A DNA stretch of 64,000 nt from Flavobacterium sp. MK4S-17 (GCF_009848495.1 NZ_WWEP01000002.1:1-64000); one strand, 5' to 3'; shown: positions 43,730-54,148, counted from the first letter of the stretch. The notes: generated by a model from the letters alone, not told the origin. Program-made: numbers and translations.

Positions 43730-44173
43730 ATGAGTAAAATTTACTTTTTTTTTATGCTCCTGGTCAGTGTTACAGGCTATAGCCAAAATGTAACATTTGA
43801 GTATGATGCTGCAGGAAACCAGATTTTGCGGCAGTGGTGTGCTAACTGCCGTATGCAGTCCCCCAATCAGCCTAAAGATTTTTCTAAGGTTATGGATTCG
43901 GATATGGAGAAATTTTATCCAGAGGATGTAATTTCTTATTATCCTAACCCGGTTAAAGAACAGCTTTATTTAAAGTGGGAACTTATTGATAATAAAAAAG
44001 TTTCCAAAATTGAGCTTTATGACATTAGTGGTAAGTATGTAAACTCTATAGAGAGTTTTGACAGCGAAAACTCTACCATACTTTCATTTGGAAACTATCC
44101 TTCAGGAATCTACTTTGTTAACCTGATTTATTCAGATTCTGATGTAAAAACAATCAAAATAATAAAAGACTAA
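43730..44173 (+). CDS. Short secreted protein with T9SS type-A C-terminal sorting domain
   Basis: 147 residues. Signal peptide to about 18 (TGYSQ); a short mature N-terminus NVTFEYDAAGNQILRQWC, resembling an RHS YD-repeat start; then a T9SS type-A CTD (about 68-147; YYPNPVKEQLYLKWEL, KIELYDISGKYV, SGIYFVNLIYSD, KTIKIIKD). Exported by T9SS and probably cell-surface anchored. It lies 4 nt before the giant RHS gene, so the two are co-expressed. Confidence 0.9.
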   Translation: MSKIYFFFMLLVSVTGYSQNVTFEYDAAGNQILRQWCANCRMQSPNQPKDFSKVMDSDMEKFYPEDVISYYPNPVKEQLYLKWELIDNKKVSKIELYDISGKYVNSIESFDSENSTILSFGNYPSGIYFVNLIYSDSDVKTIKIIKD

Positions 44174-44177
44174 GCTT

Positions 44178-47100
44178 ATGAAAAAAATATTATTATTTCT
44201 GATTATTTTTTTAAGCTTCGAATTTTCCTATTCTCAAATAGGAGGAACTCCTGCATCGGGGGTAGAAGCTATTCCGCGTACGGGTAACAGTAATGTAAAT
44301 AAAGCACAATCGGTTGCAAAAAACAATACACCTATACCTTCACCAGGCACTCCAACCGGCAATTCTGAAGAGGTTGGGGTAACTAAGGGAGAGTTTGAAG
44401 TTTCGTTAACAGGAGCTGCCACTTATAATATACCTATAGCAGTACCACCAGGAATAAATGGTGTTGAGCCTGAAATTTCATTGAGCTATAACAGCCAGGA
44501 TGGTAACGGTTTGGCAGGCTACGGCTGGAATATTTCAGGTGTTTCCATAATTTCAAAAATACCATCTACAAAGTACCATGATAATAGTATAGACCCTGTA
44601 GATTTTGATACTAAAGACAGGTATGCTATCGACGGGCAAAGGCTGGTTGTTAAAAGTGGTACATCCGGGGTGTATGGTGCCGATGGAACCGAATATGAAA
44701 CGGAAAGTTACTCAAACCTTAAAATTACTTCATACGGTGTACACCCCGAAGGTTCCCAATATGGGCCTGAATATTTTTTGGTACAACACCCTGACGGTTC
44801 TGTTTCTTATTATGGGAATTCTACCAATTCCCGATCAAAAACAGATTGGGCCGTAACCTATTGGCAAAATCCGCAAGGTTTAAGAATATCCTATACTTAT
44901 ACGCTTTCCAACAACAACTTATCCATAAGTTCTATTAAATATGGCTCAAGGCTTACAGCACCTGCCATAAATGAAATATCATTTATTTATAAAACAAGGC
45001 AGCGTGCAGAACAGGCCTTTATTAGCGGGCAAAGCTTTTTAAGGAGTACAATACTTAGCAGGATTGCGGTTAGAGGAAATAATGTAGGGTATAGAAACTA
45101 CGTACTTGGGCATGAACCTACCTCATTAGGATATGAACGTTTAATAAGTGTAACTGAGAAGAGTGGCGATAACGTTAAAAGTTTAAACCCAACGGTTTTT
45201 ACTTATGAAAACAGCGACTATACAGATTTTTTTGATATATCCAGCCCCATACCTTTAAACCTTTCTAATATTGACTTTACCAACACACGTAATGTTACAG
45301 GTGATTTTAATGGTGATGGTAAAATGGATTTTATTGTATATCCTACCAATGGAGCTGATGCTAAGAAAAAATACTATTTATTTACTGACTTACAGGGAAC
45401 ATCGGTTAATATTGGAGCAGCCCATAATGTAGGTGCTTTTGTAGATATTATTCCTACATCGTGGCTAAACCATATGGATAAGATAATGCCCATGCAAGGA
45501 TGGTGTGTTATTCAAAATACTCCGGGTTCCAGCGTAACCACTTTTAAAAATTATTCAGCAGGAACGGTAGCGCCTATATATACCCAGTATGAAAAGACTT
45601 ATGACTTTCCTAAAATAACTTACTATAATGACTGCCCAGGATTGGTTCCTTGTGGAGTAACACCTGGCGATGGAGGGTTAGACCCCGGATTTACAGACCC
45701 GGGAGGACTAGATGATGGTATAGCTAAAAGGGGCGGAAGGGATTTAGACCCGGGGCTTGACCCTGTTGACCCATGGGATCCCGGACTTGGTCCCGGTCCA
45801 GGCCCGGGCCCTATATTAACTCCTAATTGTGCTACAGTTACCAATTTAGATTTAAATGTTTATCTTAATGGTGAGGCAATACTTACCTGGGATACTATAG
45901 GATCGCCTACTGCTACAAGCTGGGAAGTTTATTATTTTGAAGATAATAATGGCACCGCACCGGGTAATAATACCCCTGTGGGCACTTACACTATTGTTAC
46001 TCAAAATTCTTTTACGCTTAGTAATTTTAACAGGAGGAAAAATTACACATTTTATGTAAGGGCTATTTGTAACAACAGTACAGGTGTAATTGCCAATAAT
46101 TGGGTAGGGCCATATAATTATGGACTTATAGTAACTGATCCGCCGGTGCCAAGCTATAAAGTTGTACCTAAAGAATATATTAGCGGCGATTTTAATGGCG
46201 ATGGCCTGACAGATATTATAGCTATTGACAAAACAGTATCCTATTCAACCAGAATCTGTCAGGGTGACTGTTATACTACATCCTATGTAACTGTACAGGG
46301 CGGTAAAACCTATTTTGTAAATCTTGACAGGAGGTTAACTACTAACTTCGTTAACATGTCTGGTAATATTACTACCACAAACAACAGTGAGTTTGGTGTT
46401 GCCGATGTAAACGGGGATGGTAAATCAGACCTGCTTGTTTTTGACTCGGGCAGTGTAAGGGTTTATACTCTAAACGACAACAAGCACCTGGTACAGCTAT
46501 TAAGCAAATATGATAGTGCGATTAAATCAGACAAGCCGAGATATGTGGGTGATTTTAATGGTGATGGAAAAATGGATTTCGTAATTCCACAGGAAGTGGG
46601 TACTGACAGTTGGAGTTTCTTTTTCTCAAAAGACAATGATTTTAATAAAGTAACCACCTCAATTGGTTTTAACTTTGTTGAATCTACTTTTGGTTATGCA
46701 GGTGTTGTAGGCTGGCCTACAACTACCAGGAGCTTGATAGAAACAAGTTTTATAGCTAATGATATTAACGGTGATGGAAAAACCGATTTAATTGTACAGC
46801 AAAACTTTACAGTAGAGTGTTACATGACCAGATATGGCTGCGGGTATGATGATACCCAGGGAGATCCTCAGGTAACACGTTTTTGGGTTTTGGAAAACAT
46901 GGGTAGTGATGGTAATTCTATCAGTTTTAACCAAACTTATGTTAATGCCCAGTTAGGCGGTATCAAGCGTTACCCGATTCCTTTATTCCTTGACCATAAT
47001 AACTTTAACCAGAACCTGGAATATGCCTTAATGTCTGACAATAAAGTTGTTACTTTTAAGGCATCTAAAGACCATAAAAAAGATGTAAGGTTAAAGGAAA

Positions 47101-50100
47101 TTACATTAGGAAGCGGGGTAAGGGAAATAATTTCTTACTCTCCACTTAATAATAACTGTGGTACTCCATATTGTAACATGTCATTTAACCCTTCAAGCTA
47201 TACTGAAACATATCCTAATTTTGATATTGTGGTAGCTAATAGCCTGCAGGTTGTTTCTAAAGTAGAGCAGGTTAGTGCCGGCCAGTATAAACAGCAAAAA
47301 TATGGTTATTATGGTGCTGTTACCAATGTAGAGGGCAGAGGGTTCCTCGGCTTTAGGGCACTTAGTAAAACCAACTGGTTTAACAGTGATTTTGATGCGA
47401 TTACCTCTGTTACATATAATGATATAAACAAAAGGGGCGCTACAACGGAAACCTTTACAGTTTTAGGTGAAATGTATGTAAGCAATTCTGTTTATTCACC
47501 TAATGTATTTATATCTAAGTCATTGTTAACATACAATGAAGAGTTGTTGCCAAATAAGGTTTATAAAATCAGCAATGCCTCAAACATTACCTATAACGGG
47601 TTGGAAAACACTTCGGTTGAAACCACCTATACCTATGATGGTTACAATAACCCGTTAACCTCAACAATGCTTCATAAAAAAGCGGGTACAACCGAAAAAA
47701 ATGAGTTTGTACAGTTAGAGTATTTTAACCAGCCTACAGGAAGTAACTATTATATTGGCAGGGTAAAACAGCGTAATTCTACCATTACTCATAATGGCAA
47801 CACCACAACAGGTGAAGAGAAATATACCTATACAGGCTCTTTAGTAACTAAAATACAGAAGAAAGGGCATTTAACCAATTATCTCACGGAAGATAATGTA
47901 TATGATGTATTTGGCAACATTACCAAGAAAACAATTACTGCAACCGGGTTAACTCCAAGGGTTAATAATTTTGCCTATGATGCTTCCGGAAGATTTTTAA
48001 TAAGCAGTACTGATGCAGAAGGTTTGGTTACCAGCTATACATATAGTAATAACACAGGATTACTTGCATCGCAAACATTGCCTTCCAATAGTGGCTATCC
48101 TTTAACTACATCTTTTGTATATGATGCCTGGGGCAGGAAAAAAACAGAAACTAACTACTTAGGCAAGAATACTAATTATTCTTACATGTGGCTAAGCCCG
48201 GGTAATGCTGGTTTTTACAGTGTTTCAATTACAGGGGATGATAATTCTGCAAATTTCAACTGGTATGATGATTTAGGCCGTAAAATTTCAGAAGGTTACC
48301 GTACTTTAAATGATGGCCCGGCTTCTGAACCTAAAAACAGCTTTAAAACATTTACGTATGATATTTATGACAGGGTTACAAAAGCCTATGAGCCACATTT
48401 GGCAATGTTGCCTTCAACTAACGGCTCTTTTAACGAAACTAAATTTGATGTTTATGGAAGGCCTTTACAAATTATTGAACATACAGGCAAAACAACCAAT
48501 TTTTCTTATAATGGCTTAACTACCACAGCAGATGATGGTGTAACTACTAAAATTACCACTAAAAATTCATTTGGTAAAGTTGTATCGCATAGTGATAATG
48601 GAGGTACAATTACCTATCAGTATTTTGCAGACGGTAATTTAAAACAGTCCAATTTTGGTGGGGTTATAATTAAATTTGAATATGATGGATGGGGAAGAAA
48701 AACTAAATTAACCGATCCAAGTGCCGGTGTTTATACCTACGAGTACAATGATTTTGGCGAAATGATAAAAGAAACCACGCCAAAAGGGATTACTAATTAT
48801 ACGTTGGATAATTTTGGTAAACTGTTAGAAAAAACTACAGTGGGTAGTGGTGGAGACCCTACCAATACTAAAACTACTTACACGTATGATGCTGCAAGCA
48901 AATTGGTTACATATGTTAAATTTACTGACATTACAGGCGGTTTCTACACAGAGTATAACTATGGCTATGATGACTACCGTAGATTATATTTTACAGATGA
49001 AAACGGATTTAACGCCTATTACCAAAGGGCTACATTATTTGATGATTTTGGAAGGCCGGAAAAACAGCTTTTTGCAGTAACCAATACTGCTGACTCTAAG
49101 TCAAGCATTAAATGGATAAAAAACACCTACAAAAACGGTCACCACTGGCAAATACTGGATTTTGATACTAATGAGTTGTTATGGCAGGCAACTAAAGTTA
49201 ATGGCAGGGGGCAGCTTACGCAGGGCAGCTATGGTAATGGTATAAATATTAATAATACTTATGATGATTATGGTTTCCCTACTGAGTTTAAATATACTAA
49301 CTCAGCAGTAAGCCCGGCTGCAGATGTATTAACGCTTAACAATACATTTAATGCAGAGCGTGGCAACCTTACAGGCCGTTATAGTAGTATTACCGGATAT
49401 CAGGAAAATTTTACTTATGACGATGTAGACAGGTTATCGGGATGGAGTAATGACAATCAGCTTCATAATTTTACTTTTACAACGAATACCGAGAGTTTTA
49501 CTCCAACATCCGGTAGTGCGTCGGTTAGTCTTAATACTACCTTATTAAGGTTAAATGTTTCTGCGTTTGCAAATTTCCAGGGGACACAAAGGGTGGTATA
49601 TCAAAATGCACCTGTAGGCAAACAACTTAAATTTAAAGGTACTATTTATTTTAAAAACCTTGTTGTAGGTAATCATGTAAGGTTTTCTGTAGTAGAAAGA
49701 GACCCGGTTACAGGCCAGTCTAACGAAACTATATATGGAGTAAATAGTTCATCAGTCCATAATTTTTCATTTGAGCATACTGTAACCCAATACCCTGAAG
49801 TTTACATAAAAATAGTTGCAGGTAATAATTTATCATGGAGTTCGGGTGTTACTTTTGCCGTAGATAATATTACTGTAGCTGAGGTTATTAACAATAATCA
49901 GACATATGACTCTTTAGGACGTATAAATGAAAACGAAGTAGGGGCTTATAAATATACTTTAACAAATCCTGCTACATCTATGCCTAAGCATTTTCAAAAC
50001 AGTGCTATAGATGTTAATCCTGATTATACAAGCTATTATCAGAGCAGGGGTACTTTAAACATTACTTATAATGCTTTTAAGAGCCCTATTGAAATTTTCG

Positions 50101-51551
50101 AATCAGGTAAGGACAGGCTGAGCTTTAGGTATAACGTAAATAATGGCAGATCTACCATGTATTATGGCGGCCTGCAATCAGATCAGCTTTTAAGGCCTTT
50201 AAGGAAACACTATTCTGCTGACGGTACTATTGAAATAAAGCAAAACCTTGTAACTGATGAGGTTGAATTTATTACCTACATAGGTGGTGATGCTTATTCT
50301 GCACCTTTAGTTTTAAGGAGCGATGGTACAGACAGTGAATATTTTTACCTGCATCGTGATTACCTGGGAAGCATACTTGCAATTTCTGACCAGCAGGGCA
50401 ATGTTATAGAAAAAAGGCACTTTGATGCATGGGGTAATATTAAATTAGTACAAAATCATGCAGGAAATAATATAGCTTCTTTAACTGTTTTAGACAGGGG
50501 TTATACCGGGCATGAGCACTTGCAGAAAGTAGCACTTATCCATATGAATGCAAGGCTGTATGACCCTGTGGTGCACAGGTTTTTACAACCCGATAATTTT
50601 GTGCAGGATCCTTTTAATACACAAAACTTTAACAGGTATTCCTATGTAATGAACAACCCATTGAAATATACAGACGCAAGCGGTGAGTTTTGGTTTGTGG
50701 TTGTAGGGGCAATAGTAGGCGCATATCTTGGCGCATCATTACAGCAAGGTACTTTTAATCCTGCCAAGTGGGATAACAACTGGTGGAAAGGAGCTGTAGT
50801 AGGTGGTGTGATTGGTGCTTATGGAGCACAGTTATTAGTGGCTAAATTTAGTACCTCGCTCATTGCAACGGGAGGTATAAGCAAGCACACCGTTTTTGCC
50901 AAAGCACTTATGGCATCTGCCAAGGGTATGATAAAAACATATGCTTCGAGTATATTTAGCTTTAGTATGGAAAACGGATTTAAACTCTCTCTTGGGTTAA
51001 ATGATGCCATGATAAATAAAATGCTGGTAAGCGGTATAATTGCAGGAGCCCACAACATGATTGGCCAGGGATTAGACTTAATTTACAAAGCAGGTAAAGA
51101 GGGTGGTGAAGCTGCAAGCGGTTTACTTGCCAGTAAAGAATGGGCAGGAAAGCTCTCCAGAAATTTGTTAGATAATACCTTAAAAGGTATATCTACCAAT
51201 ATAATTAAAGGAAACAAAGGAGTGTTTGAAGACTTAACTTACTTAAGTTTTGGTAACGGGCTTATAGAATTAGCAGAAGGCAAGAAAATCATTAATTTTG
51301 ATAAAATTACAAAACATGCGCAGGGATGGGGTATGTATGGACTGGCAGCTGCATTTGGACATGATACTGCACCCAAGTTTGATGAGTTTGGCCTTAGCTT
51401 TGATTATAAGTCTTCTACTAAATATCTTGGCAAGTTTTTTGGAGATTGGTGGAAAGGCCTGTCCCTGGAAGAAAAAATTGTACAAGGAGCTACAGTAGGA
51501 ACTATGGCAGGTATAGTATCTACATTAGGATTGAGTATAAGGTTTGATTAA
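44178..51551 (+). CDS. Giant SpvB/RHS-repeat protein with FG-GAP and FnIII modules
   Basis: 2457 residues. Signal peptide (to about 20), SpvB-type N-terminal domain (about 60-350), an FG-GAP/VCBS calcium-type motif GDFNGDGKMDFIV (about 374), a Gly/Pro/Asp-rich linker (about 488-551), a FnIII domain (about 555-650), more FG-GAP motifs (near 669, 741, 791, 862), a long YD/RHS repeat region (about 1000-2160), the RHS-associated core with GNIKLVQ... LYDPVVHRFLQPDNF and NPLKYTDASGE (about 2160-2172), then a variable C-terminus of about 285 residues. That end has Gly-rich hydrophobic segments (VVVGAIVGAYLGASL, GAVVGGVIGAYG). RHS shells with variable ends commonly carry toxins; this end is not a recognised toxin. 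Confidence 0.9.
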   Translation: MKKILLFLIIFLSFEFSYSQIGGTPASGVEAIPRTGNSNVNKAQSVAKNNTPIPSPGTPTGNSEEVGVTKGEFEVSLTGAATYNIPIAVPPGINGVEPEISLSYNSQDGNGLAGYGWNISGVSIISKIPSTKYHDNSIDPVDFDTKDRYAIDGQRLVVKSGTSGVYGADGTEYETESYSNLKITSYGVHPEGSQYGPEYFLVQHPDGSVSYYGNSTNSRSKTDWAVTYWQNPQGLRISYTYTLSNNNLSISSIKYGSRLTAPAINEISFIYKTRQRAEQAFISGQSFLRSTILSRIAVRGNNVGYRNYVLGHEPTSLGYERLISVTEKSGDNVKSLNPTVFTYENSDYTDFFDISSPIPLNLSNIDFTNTRNVTGDFNGDGKMDFIVYPTNGADAKKKYYLFTDLQGTSVNIGAAHNVGAFVDIIPTSWLNHMDKIMPMQGWCVIQNTPGSSVTTFKNYSAGTVAPIYTQYEKTYDFPKITYYNDCPGLVPCGVTPGDGGLDPGFTDPGGLDDGIAKRGGRDLDPGLDPVDPWDPGLGPGPGPGPILTPNCATVTNLDLNVYLNGEAILTWDTIGSPTATSWEVYYFEDNNGTAPGNNTPVGTYTIVTQNSFTLSNFNRRKNYTFYVRAICNNSTGVIANNWVGPYNYGLIVTDPPVPSYKVVPKEYISGDFNGDGLTDIIAIDKTVSYSTRICQGDCYTTSYVTVQGGKTYFVNLDRRLTTNFVNMSGNITTTNNSEFGVADVNGDGKSDLLVFDSGSVRVYTLNDNKHLVQLLSKYDSAIKSDKPRYVGDFNGDGKMDFVIPQEVGTDSWSFFFSKDNDFNKVTTSIGFNFVESTFGYAGVVGWPTTTRSLIETSFIANDINGDGKTDLIVQQNFTVECYMTRYGCGYDDTQGDPQVTRFWVLENMGSDGNSISFNQTYVNAQLGGIKRYPIPLFLDHNNFNQNLEYALMSDNKVVTFKASKDHKKDVRLKEITLGSGVREIISYSPLNNNCGTPYCNMSFNPSSYTETYPNFDIVVANSLQVVSKVEQVSAGQYKQQKYGYYGAVTNVEGRGFLGFRALSKTNWFNSDFDAITSVTYNDINKRGATTETFTVLGEMYVSNSVYSPNVFISKSLLTYNEELLPNKVYKISNASNITYNGLENTSVETTYTYDGYNNPLTSTMLHKKAGTTEKNEFVQLEYFNQPTGSNYYIGRVKQRNSTITHNGNTTTGEEKYTYTGSLVTKIQKKGHLTNYLTEDNVYDVFGNITKKTITATGLTPRVNNFAYDASGRFLISSTDAEGLVTSYTYSNNTGLLASQTLPSNSGYPLTTSFVYDAWGRKKTETNYLGKNTNYSYMWLSPGNAGFYSVSITGDDNSANFNWYDDLGRKISEGYRTLNDGPASEPKNSFKTFTYDIYDRVTKAYEPHLAMLPSTNGSFNETKFDVYGRPLQIIEHTGKTTNFSYNGLTTTADDGVTTKITTKNSFGKVVSHSDNGGTITYQYFADGNLKQSNFGGVIIKFEYDGWGRKTKLTDPSAGVYTYEYNDFGEMIKETTPKGITNYTLDNFGKLLEKTTVGSGGDPTNTKTTYTYDAASKLVTYVKFTDITGGFYTEYNYGYDDYRRLYFTDENGFNAYYQRATLFDDFGRPEKQLFAVTNTADSKSSIKWIKNTYKNGHHWQILDFDTNELLWQATKVNGRGQLTQGSYGNGININNTYDDYGFPTEFKYTNSAVSPAADVLTLNNTFNAERGNLTGRYSSITGYQENFTYDDVDRLSGWSNDNQLHNFTFTTNTESFTPTSGSASVSLNTTLLRLNVSAFANFQGTQRVVYQNAPVGKQLKFKGTIYFKNLVVGNHVRFSVVERDPVTGQSNETIYGVNSSSVHNFSFEHTVTQYPEVYIKIVAGNNLSWSSGVTFAVDNITVAEVINNNQTYDSLGRINENEVGAYKYTLTNPATSMPKHFQNSAIDVNPDYTSYYQSRGTLNITYNAFKSPIEIFESGKDRLSFRYNVNNGRSTMYYGGLQSDQLLRPLRKHYSADGTIEIKQNLVTDEVEFITYIGGDAYSAPLVLRSDGTDSEYFYLHRDYLGSILAISDQQGNVIEKRHFDAWGNIKLVQNHAGNNIASLTVLDRGYTGHEHLQKVALIHMNARLYDPVVHRFLQPDNFVQDPFNTQNFNRYSYVMNNPLKYTDASGEFWFVVVGAIVGAYLGASLQQGTFNPAKWDNNWWKGAVVGGVIGAYGAQLLVAKFSTSLIATGGISKHTVFAKALMASAKGMIKTYASSIFSFSMENGFKLSLGLNDAMINKMLVSGIIAGAHNMIGQGLDLIYKAGKEGGEAASGLLASKEWAGKLSRNLLDNTLKGISTNIIKGNKGVFEDLTYLSFGNGLIELAEGKKIINFDKITKHAQGWGMYGLAAAFGHDTAPKFDEFGLSFDYKSSTKYLGKFFGDWWKGLSLEEKIVQGATVGTMAGIVSTLGLSIRFD

Positions 51552-51552
51552 C

Positions 51553-52176
51553 ATGCAGCAAATTCATTTTGGCATAAAATTATTAATATTTGCAGGTATT
51601 GCTTTAATGGCTTCTTCATGCAATATGCTAAGTTTTGAAAATTTGTCTAATGATTTTAAATGGAAAAATAAAAAATTTAAAAATCAGGTTGAAATCAATT
51701 TTCAATATCAGCCGGAAGTAATCGCTAAACTTCACAAAGATGTGTGGTTTTATGATGCTGAGGATAGTATAGGAGCAGAAAAGAAGTATAAAGTTAAAGA
51801 GCTTTTAGAAAAAAAACTCAGGAAAAGAAATATTGTCTTCAACACAAGTAGTGAAATAGCGTTAAGGCTTGATACTATTTTATTTGAAGAATATTCTGAA
51901 AATATAACGGTTACGGATGCTGATAATGAAGTTATTGGAGATGCCGATAAAGATACCTTTATATTTAGGATATCAGGAAGACTTATTAAAAATGATTCTG
52001 TGTTATTCAAAATAAGAGCAGCACATGAGCAAATTAATGAGCCCCGTGAATCTTACACTATACCTGGTGTTATAGTGATGGGGGCAGGCGGTGCAGCTAA
52101 TGCTGACAGGATGATTGAAAATGCTATAAATGAATTTAGTTATCGTGTGTATGAAAAATTAAAATCTTTACAATAA
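51553..52176 (+). CDS. Lipoprotein coupled to the RHS gene
   Basis: 207 residues from the ATG at 51553, one nt after the RHS stop; a TTG at 51544 would overlap and is less likely. Signal peptide with lipobox ALMASSC (Cys about 23). The mature part has a charged stretch KWKNKKFKNQVE, a region rich in acidic residues, and the C-terminal GVIVMGAGGAANADRMIENAI. No known family. The close coupling suggests a job with the RHS protein, such as anchoring, processing or immunity. A strong terminator follows. Confidence 0.75.
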   Translation: MQQIHFGIKLLIFAGIALMASSCNMLSFENLSNDFKWKNKKFKNQVEINFQYQPEVIAKLHKDVWFYDAEDSIGAEKKYKVKELLEKKLRKRNIVFNTSSEIALRLDTILFEEYSENITVTDADNEVIGDADKDTFIFRISGRLIKNDSVLFKIRAAHEQINEPRESYTIPGVIVMGAGGAANADRMIENAINEFSYRVYEKLKSLQ

Positions 52177-52197
52177 ATTGTTTTTTATACTGTAAAT

Positions 52198-52232
52198 GGG
52201 GCTGCTTCATATTTGGAGCAGCCCTGTTTATT
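52198..52232 (+). terminator. Strong intrinsic terminator after the RHS operon
   Basis: GGGGCTGCT-type stem: GGGCTGCT (52198-52205 region) pairs with AGCAGCCC (52217-52224), followed by TGTTTATTT. Confidence 0.85.
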
Positions 52233-52272
52233 TAGTATAATTGAAAAGTATTTATAACTAAACATTTTTATA

Positions 52273-52935
52273 TTGAGGGAATTAATTAAGGATAAAGGCG
52301 GTATTGCGTTTAAAGCCATTCTTTTGGTAGTTTTATTAATAGTATTGGAATTTTCCTACGCATTGCTTTTTCACTATCTGTTTCCGAAAACAGATATGAA
52401 GGACAGCGTTCAAATCGGGATAGATTTGAGCCTTTTATTTACTTTTTTAATTGGTGCGAAAATAGTTTTAAAGAGTAATGGTTTAGTACTAAAAAAATCT
52501 TTTTCAGGTTTTAAATTATTCACTTTATTTATAGCAATAGCTTTTATCTGGGTAGTGGTAAGCCCTTTATTTCAGTACCCGTTTTTTTTCGGCTTACCTG
52601 ATTCAAGAATATCATTTACAAAACTTAATATCTTGGATTTCAATTCATTTTTTTCTTATTACAGCCTTCTGCGGGTGTTATTAATTACTCCAGTATTAGA
52701 AGAACTGCTTTTTAGAAAATTGATTTTTGCAAAGTTAAAATCCACCTATAAATTATACCCGTCCATAGTGCTTACAAGCCTACTGTTCAGTATTTCACAT
52801 TTGGATATTAATAACTTATTAATCTTTTTTATAGGTAGTATTTTACTCTGCCTCATATACTTCAAAACCAATGATGTGAGGTACAGTATAGCATTACATA
52901 TAGCAATGAATTTATTTACTTTGGTATTAAACTGA
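52273..52935 (+). CDS. CPBP-family intramembrane metalloprotease (CAAX protease-like)
   Basis: 220 residues with a TTG start; the first in-frame ATG is much later. About six hydrophobic segments. Motif region LLITPVLEELLFRKLIFAKL has the EE-x3-R pattern (VLEELLFRK), with SISHLDINN (H in motif 2) and ALHIAMNL (motif 3), as in CAAX/bacteriocin-processing enzymes. Inner membrane. Role unknown; it precedes a frameshifted AraC-type regulator by 16 nt. Confidence 0.88.
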   Translation: MRELIKDKGGIAFKAILLVVLLIVLEFSYALLFHYLFPKTDMKDSVQIGIDLSLLFTFLIGAKIVLKSNGLVLKKSFSGFKLFTLFIAIAFIWVVVSPLFQYPFFFGLPDSRISFTKLNILDFNSFFSYYSLLRVLLITPVLEELLFRKLIFAKLKSTYKLYPSIVLTSLLFSISHLDINNLLIFFIGSILLCLIYFKTNDVRYSIALHIAMNLFTLVLN

Positions 52936-52951
52936 TAATAAAAAGCAATCA

Positions 52952-53707
52952 ATGAAATACAGAGAAGTAAAGCCCTATGGTTTCACCGTTAATTTCATCC
53001 AATGTTTTTGGGAATATGAAACCGATGAATGTGACTTTGAGCACACTATTATTCCAGACGGTTACTTTGATTTGATTGCCGGGTTTGAAGATAATTCACT
53101 TAAATATGTTAAGCTCACAGGAGTATGGACACACCCTGTCAGTATAAAAATCCCGAAATCTACAAAACTTTTAGCTATACGTTTCAAACTTTTGGCGGCT
53201 GAATATTTATTTAAGCACGAGATAAAATCTATTTTAAATACTACAAAAGATTTACCCCTGCAATTTTGGAATATAGATAGATTTACGGCCCACGATTTTG
53301 AAGTATTTGTTACTGAAATTAGTAACCTTATAGAAAATTCAATTAAACATTTAAAAGAGATAGACAGGAGGAAATTAAAACTTTTTAAAAGTATTTATAA
53401 TGAGCATAACTTATGTGTCAAATCACTTTCGGAGAGTACTCATTGGAGCAGCCGGCAGATAAACCGCTACTTCAACCAGCAGTTTGGCTTTTCGCTGAAA
53501 GCATTTTTAAACATAGTCCGTTGTAATTCTTCTTATAAAGATATCTCTCATGGAAATCTTTTTCCGGGAGAAAACTATTTGACCAGTCACATTTCATTAA
53601 GGAAATTAAAAAGCATACAGGAAACACACCGGGTGAATTATTCAGAAATGAAAATGTCCGATTTTTACAATTGGCTACTAAGTCACAAAAGTAATTTTGC
53701 ATTATAA
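52952..53707 (+). pseudogene. AraC-family regulator with a frameshift in the C-terminal HTH
   Basis: In-frame start MKYREVKPYGFTV, a DUF6597-like N-terminal domain, then the AraC HTH region. At about 53573-53580 the sequence AACTATTT|GACC continues out of frame: the read frame gives NYLTSHISLRKLKS, while the +1 frame gives the conserved AraC ending FDQSHFIKEIKKHTGNTPGEL and stops at 53692-53694. A single missing T in the ATTT run explains both. So the second recognition helix is lost in the annotated product. Could be a sequencing error. Confidence 0.7.
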
Positions 53708-53725
53708 CTTTTAAATCAAATCATA

Positions 53726-54148
53726 ATGAAAATTACTAAACTCACCCCCAATTTTGAAGTAGCCGATGTTAAAGAAGCAGTTGCATTTTATCAGGATAAT
53801 TTTGGTTTTAAACTGGTAATGGCTGTTCCTTATACACAGGATGGAATAGAACAAAATTTTAAAGAAGGTAAAGAGTATGTTTACGCTATGATACAAAAAG
53901 ATAATGTTGCTATTTTTTTTCAGCGCACAGATTCTTTTAAGGAAGATGTTGTTTTTGCTAAAAATGTACCTCTTGGAGCATCTGTTTCGTTTTATATGGA
54001 CATAGTTGGTATTAAGGAATTTCATCAGGAAATGAAATCAAGAAACCTTGAAGTAACAGATTTAAAAACAACCTGGTACGGTATGCAGGAATTTTATCTG
54101 AAAGACATTAACGGATATATACTGGGGTTTGCAGAAAAATCGGAGTAA
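53726..54148 (+). CDS. VOC (glyoxalase-like) family protein
   Basis: 140 residues with two beta-alpha-beta-beta-beta modules: first TPNFEVADVKEAVAFYQDNFGFKLVM, second SFYMDIVGIKEFHQEMKSRNLEV and the closing FYLKDINGYILGFAE. Metal-ligand Glu in the last strand (FAE) is present, while the first-module His is not obvious. Metal-dependent lyase, isomerase or resistance proteins all use this fold, so the activity is open. Convergent with the GH13 gene. Confidence 0.88.
   Translation: MKITKLTPNFEVADVKEAVAFYQDNFGFKLVMAVPYTQDGIEQNFKEGKEYVYAMIQKDNVAIFFQRTDSFKEDVVFAKNVPLGASVSFYMDIVGIKEFHQEMKSRNLEVTDLKTTWYGMQEFYLKDINGYILGFAEKSE

Noticed and set aside
50685..51551. RHS C-terminus as a known nuclease or deaminase toxin
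   Set aside because: No HNH, deaminase or similar catalytic motif is visible; only Gly-rich hydrophobic segments are seen, so no toxin family is claimed.
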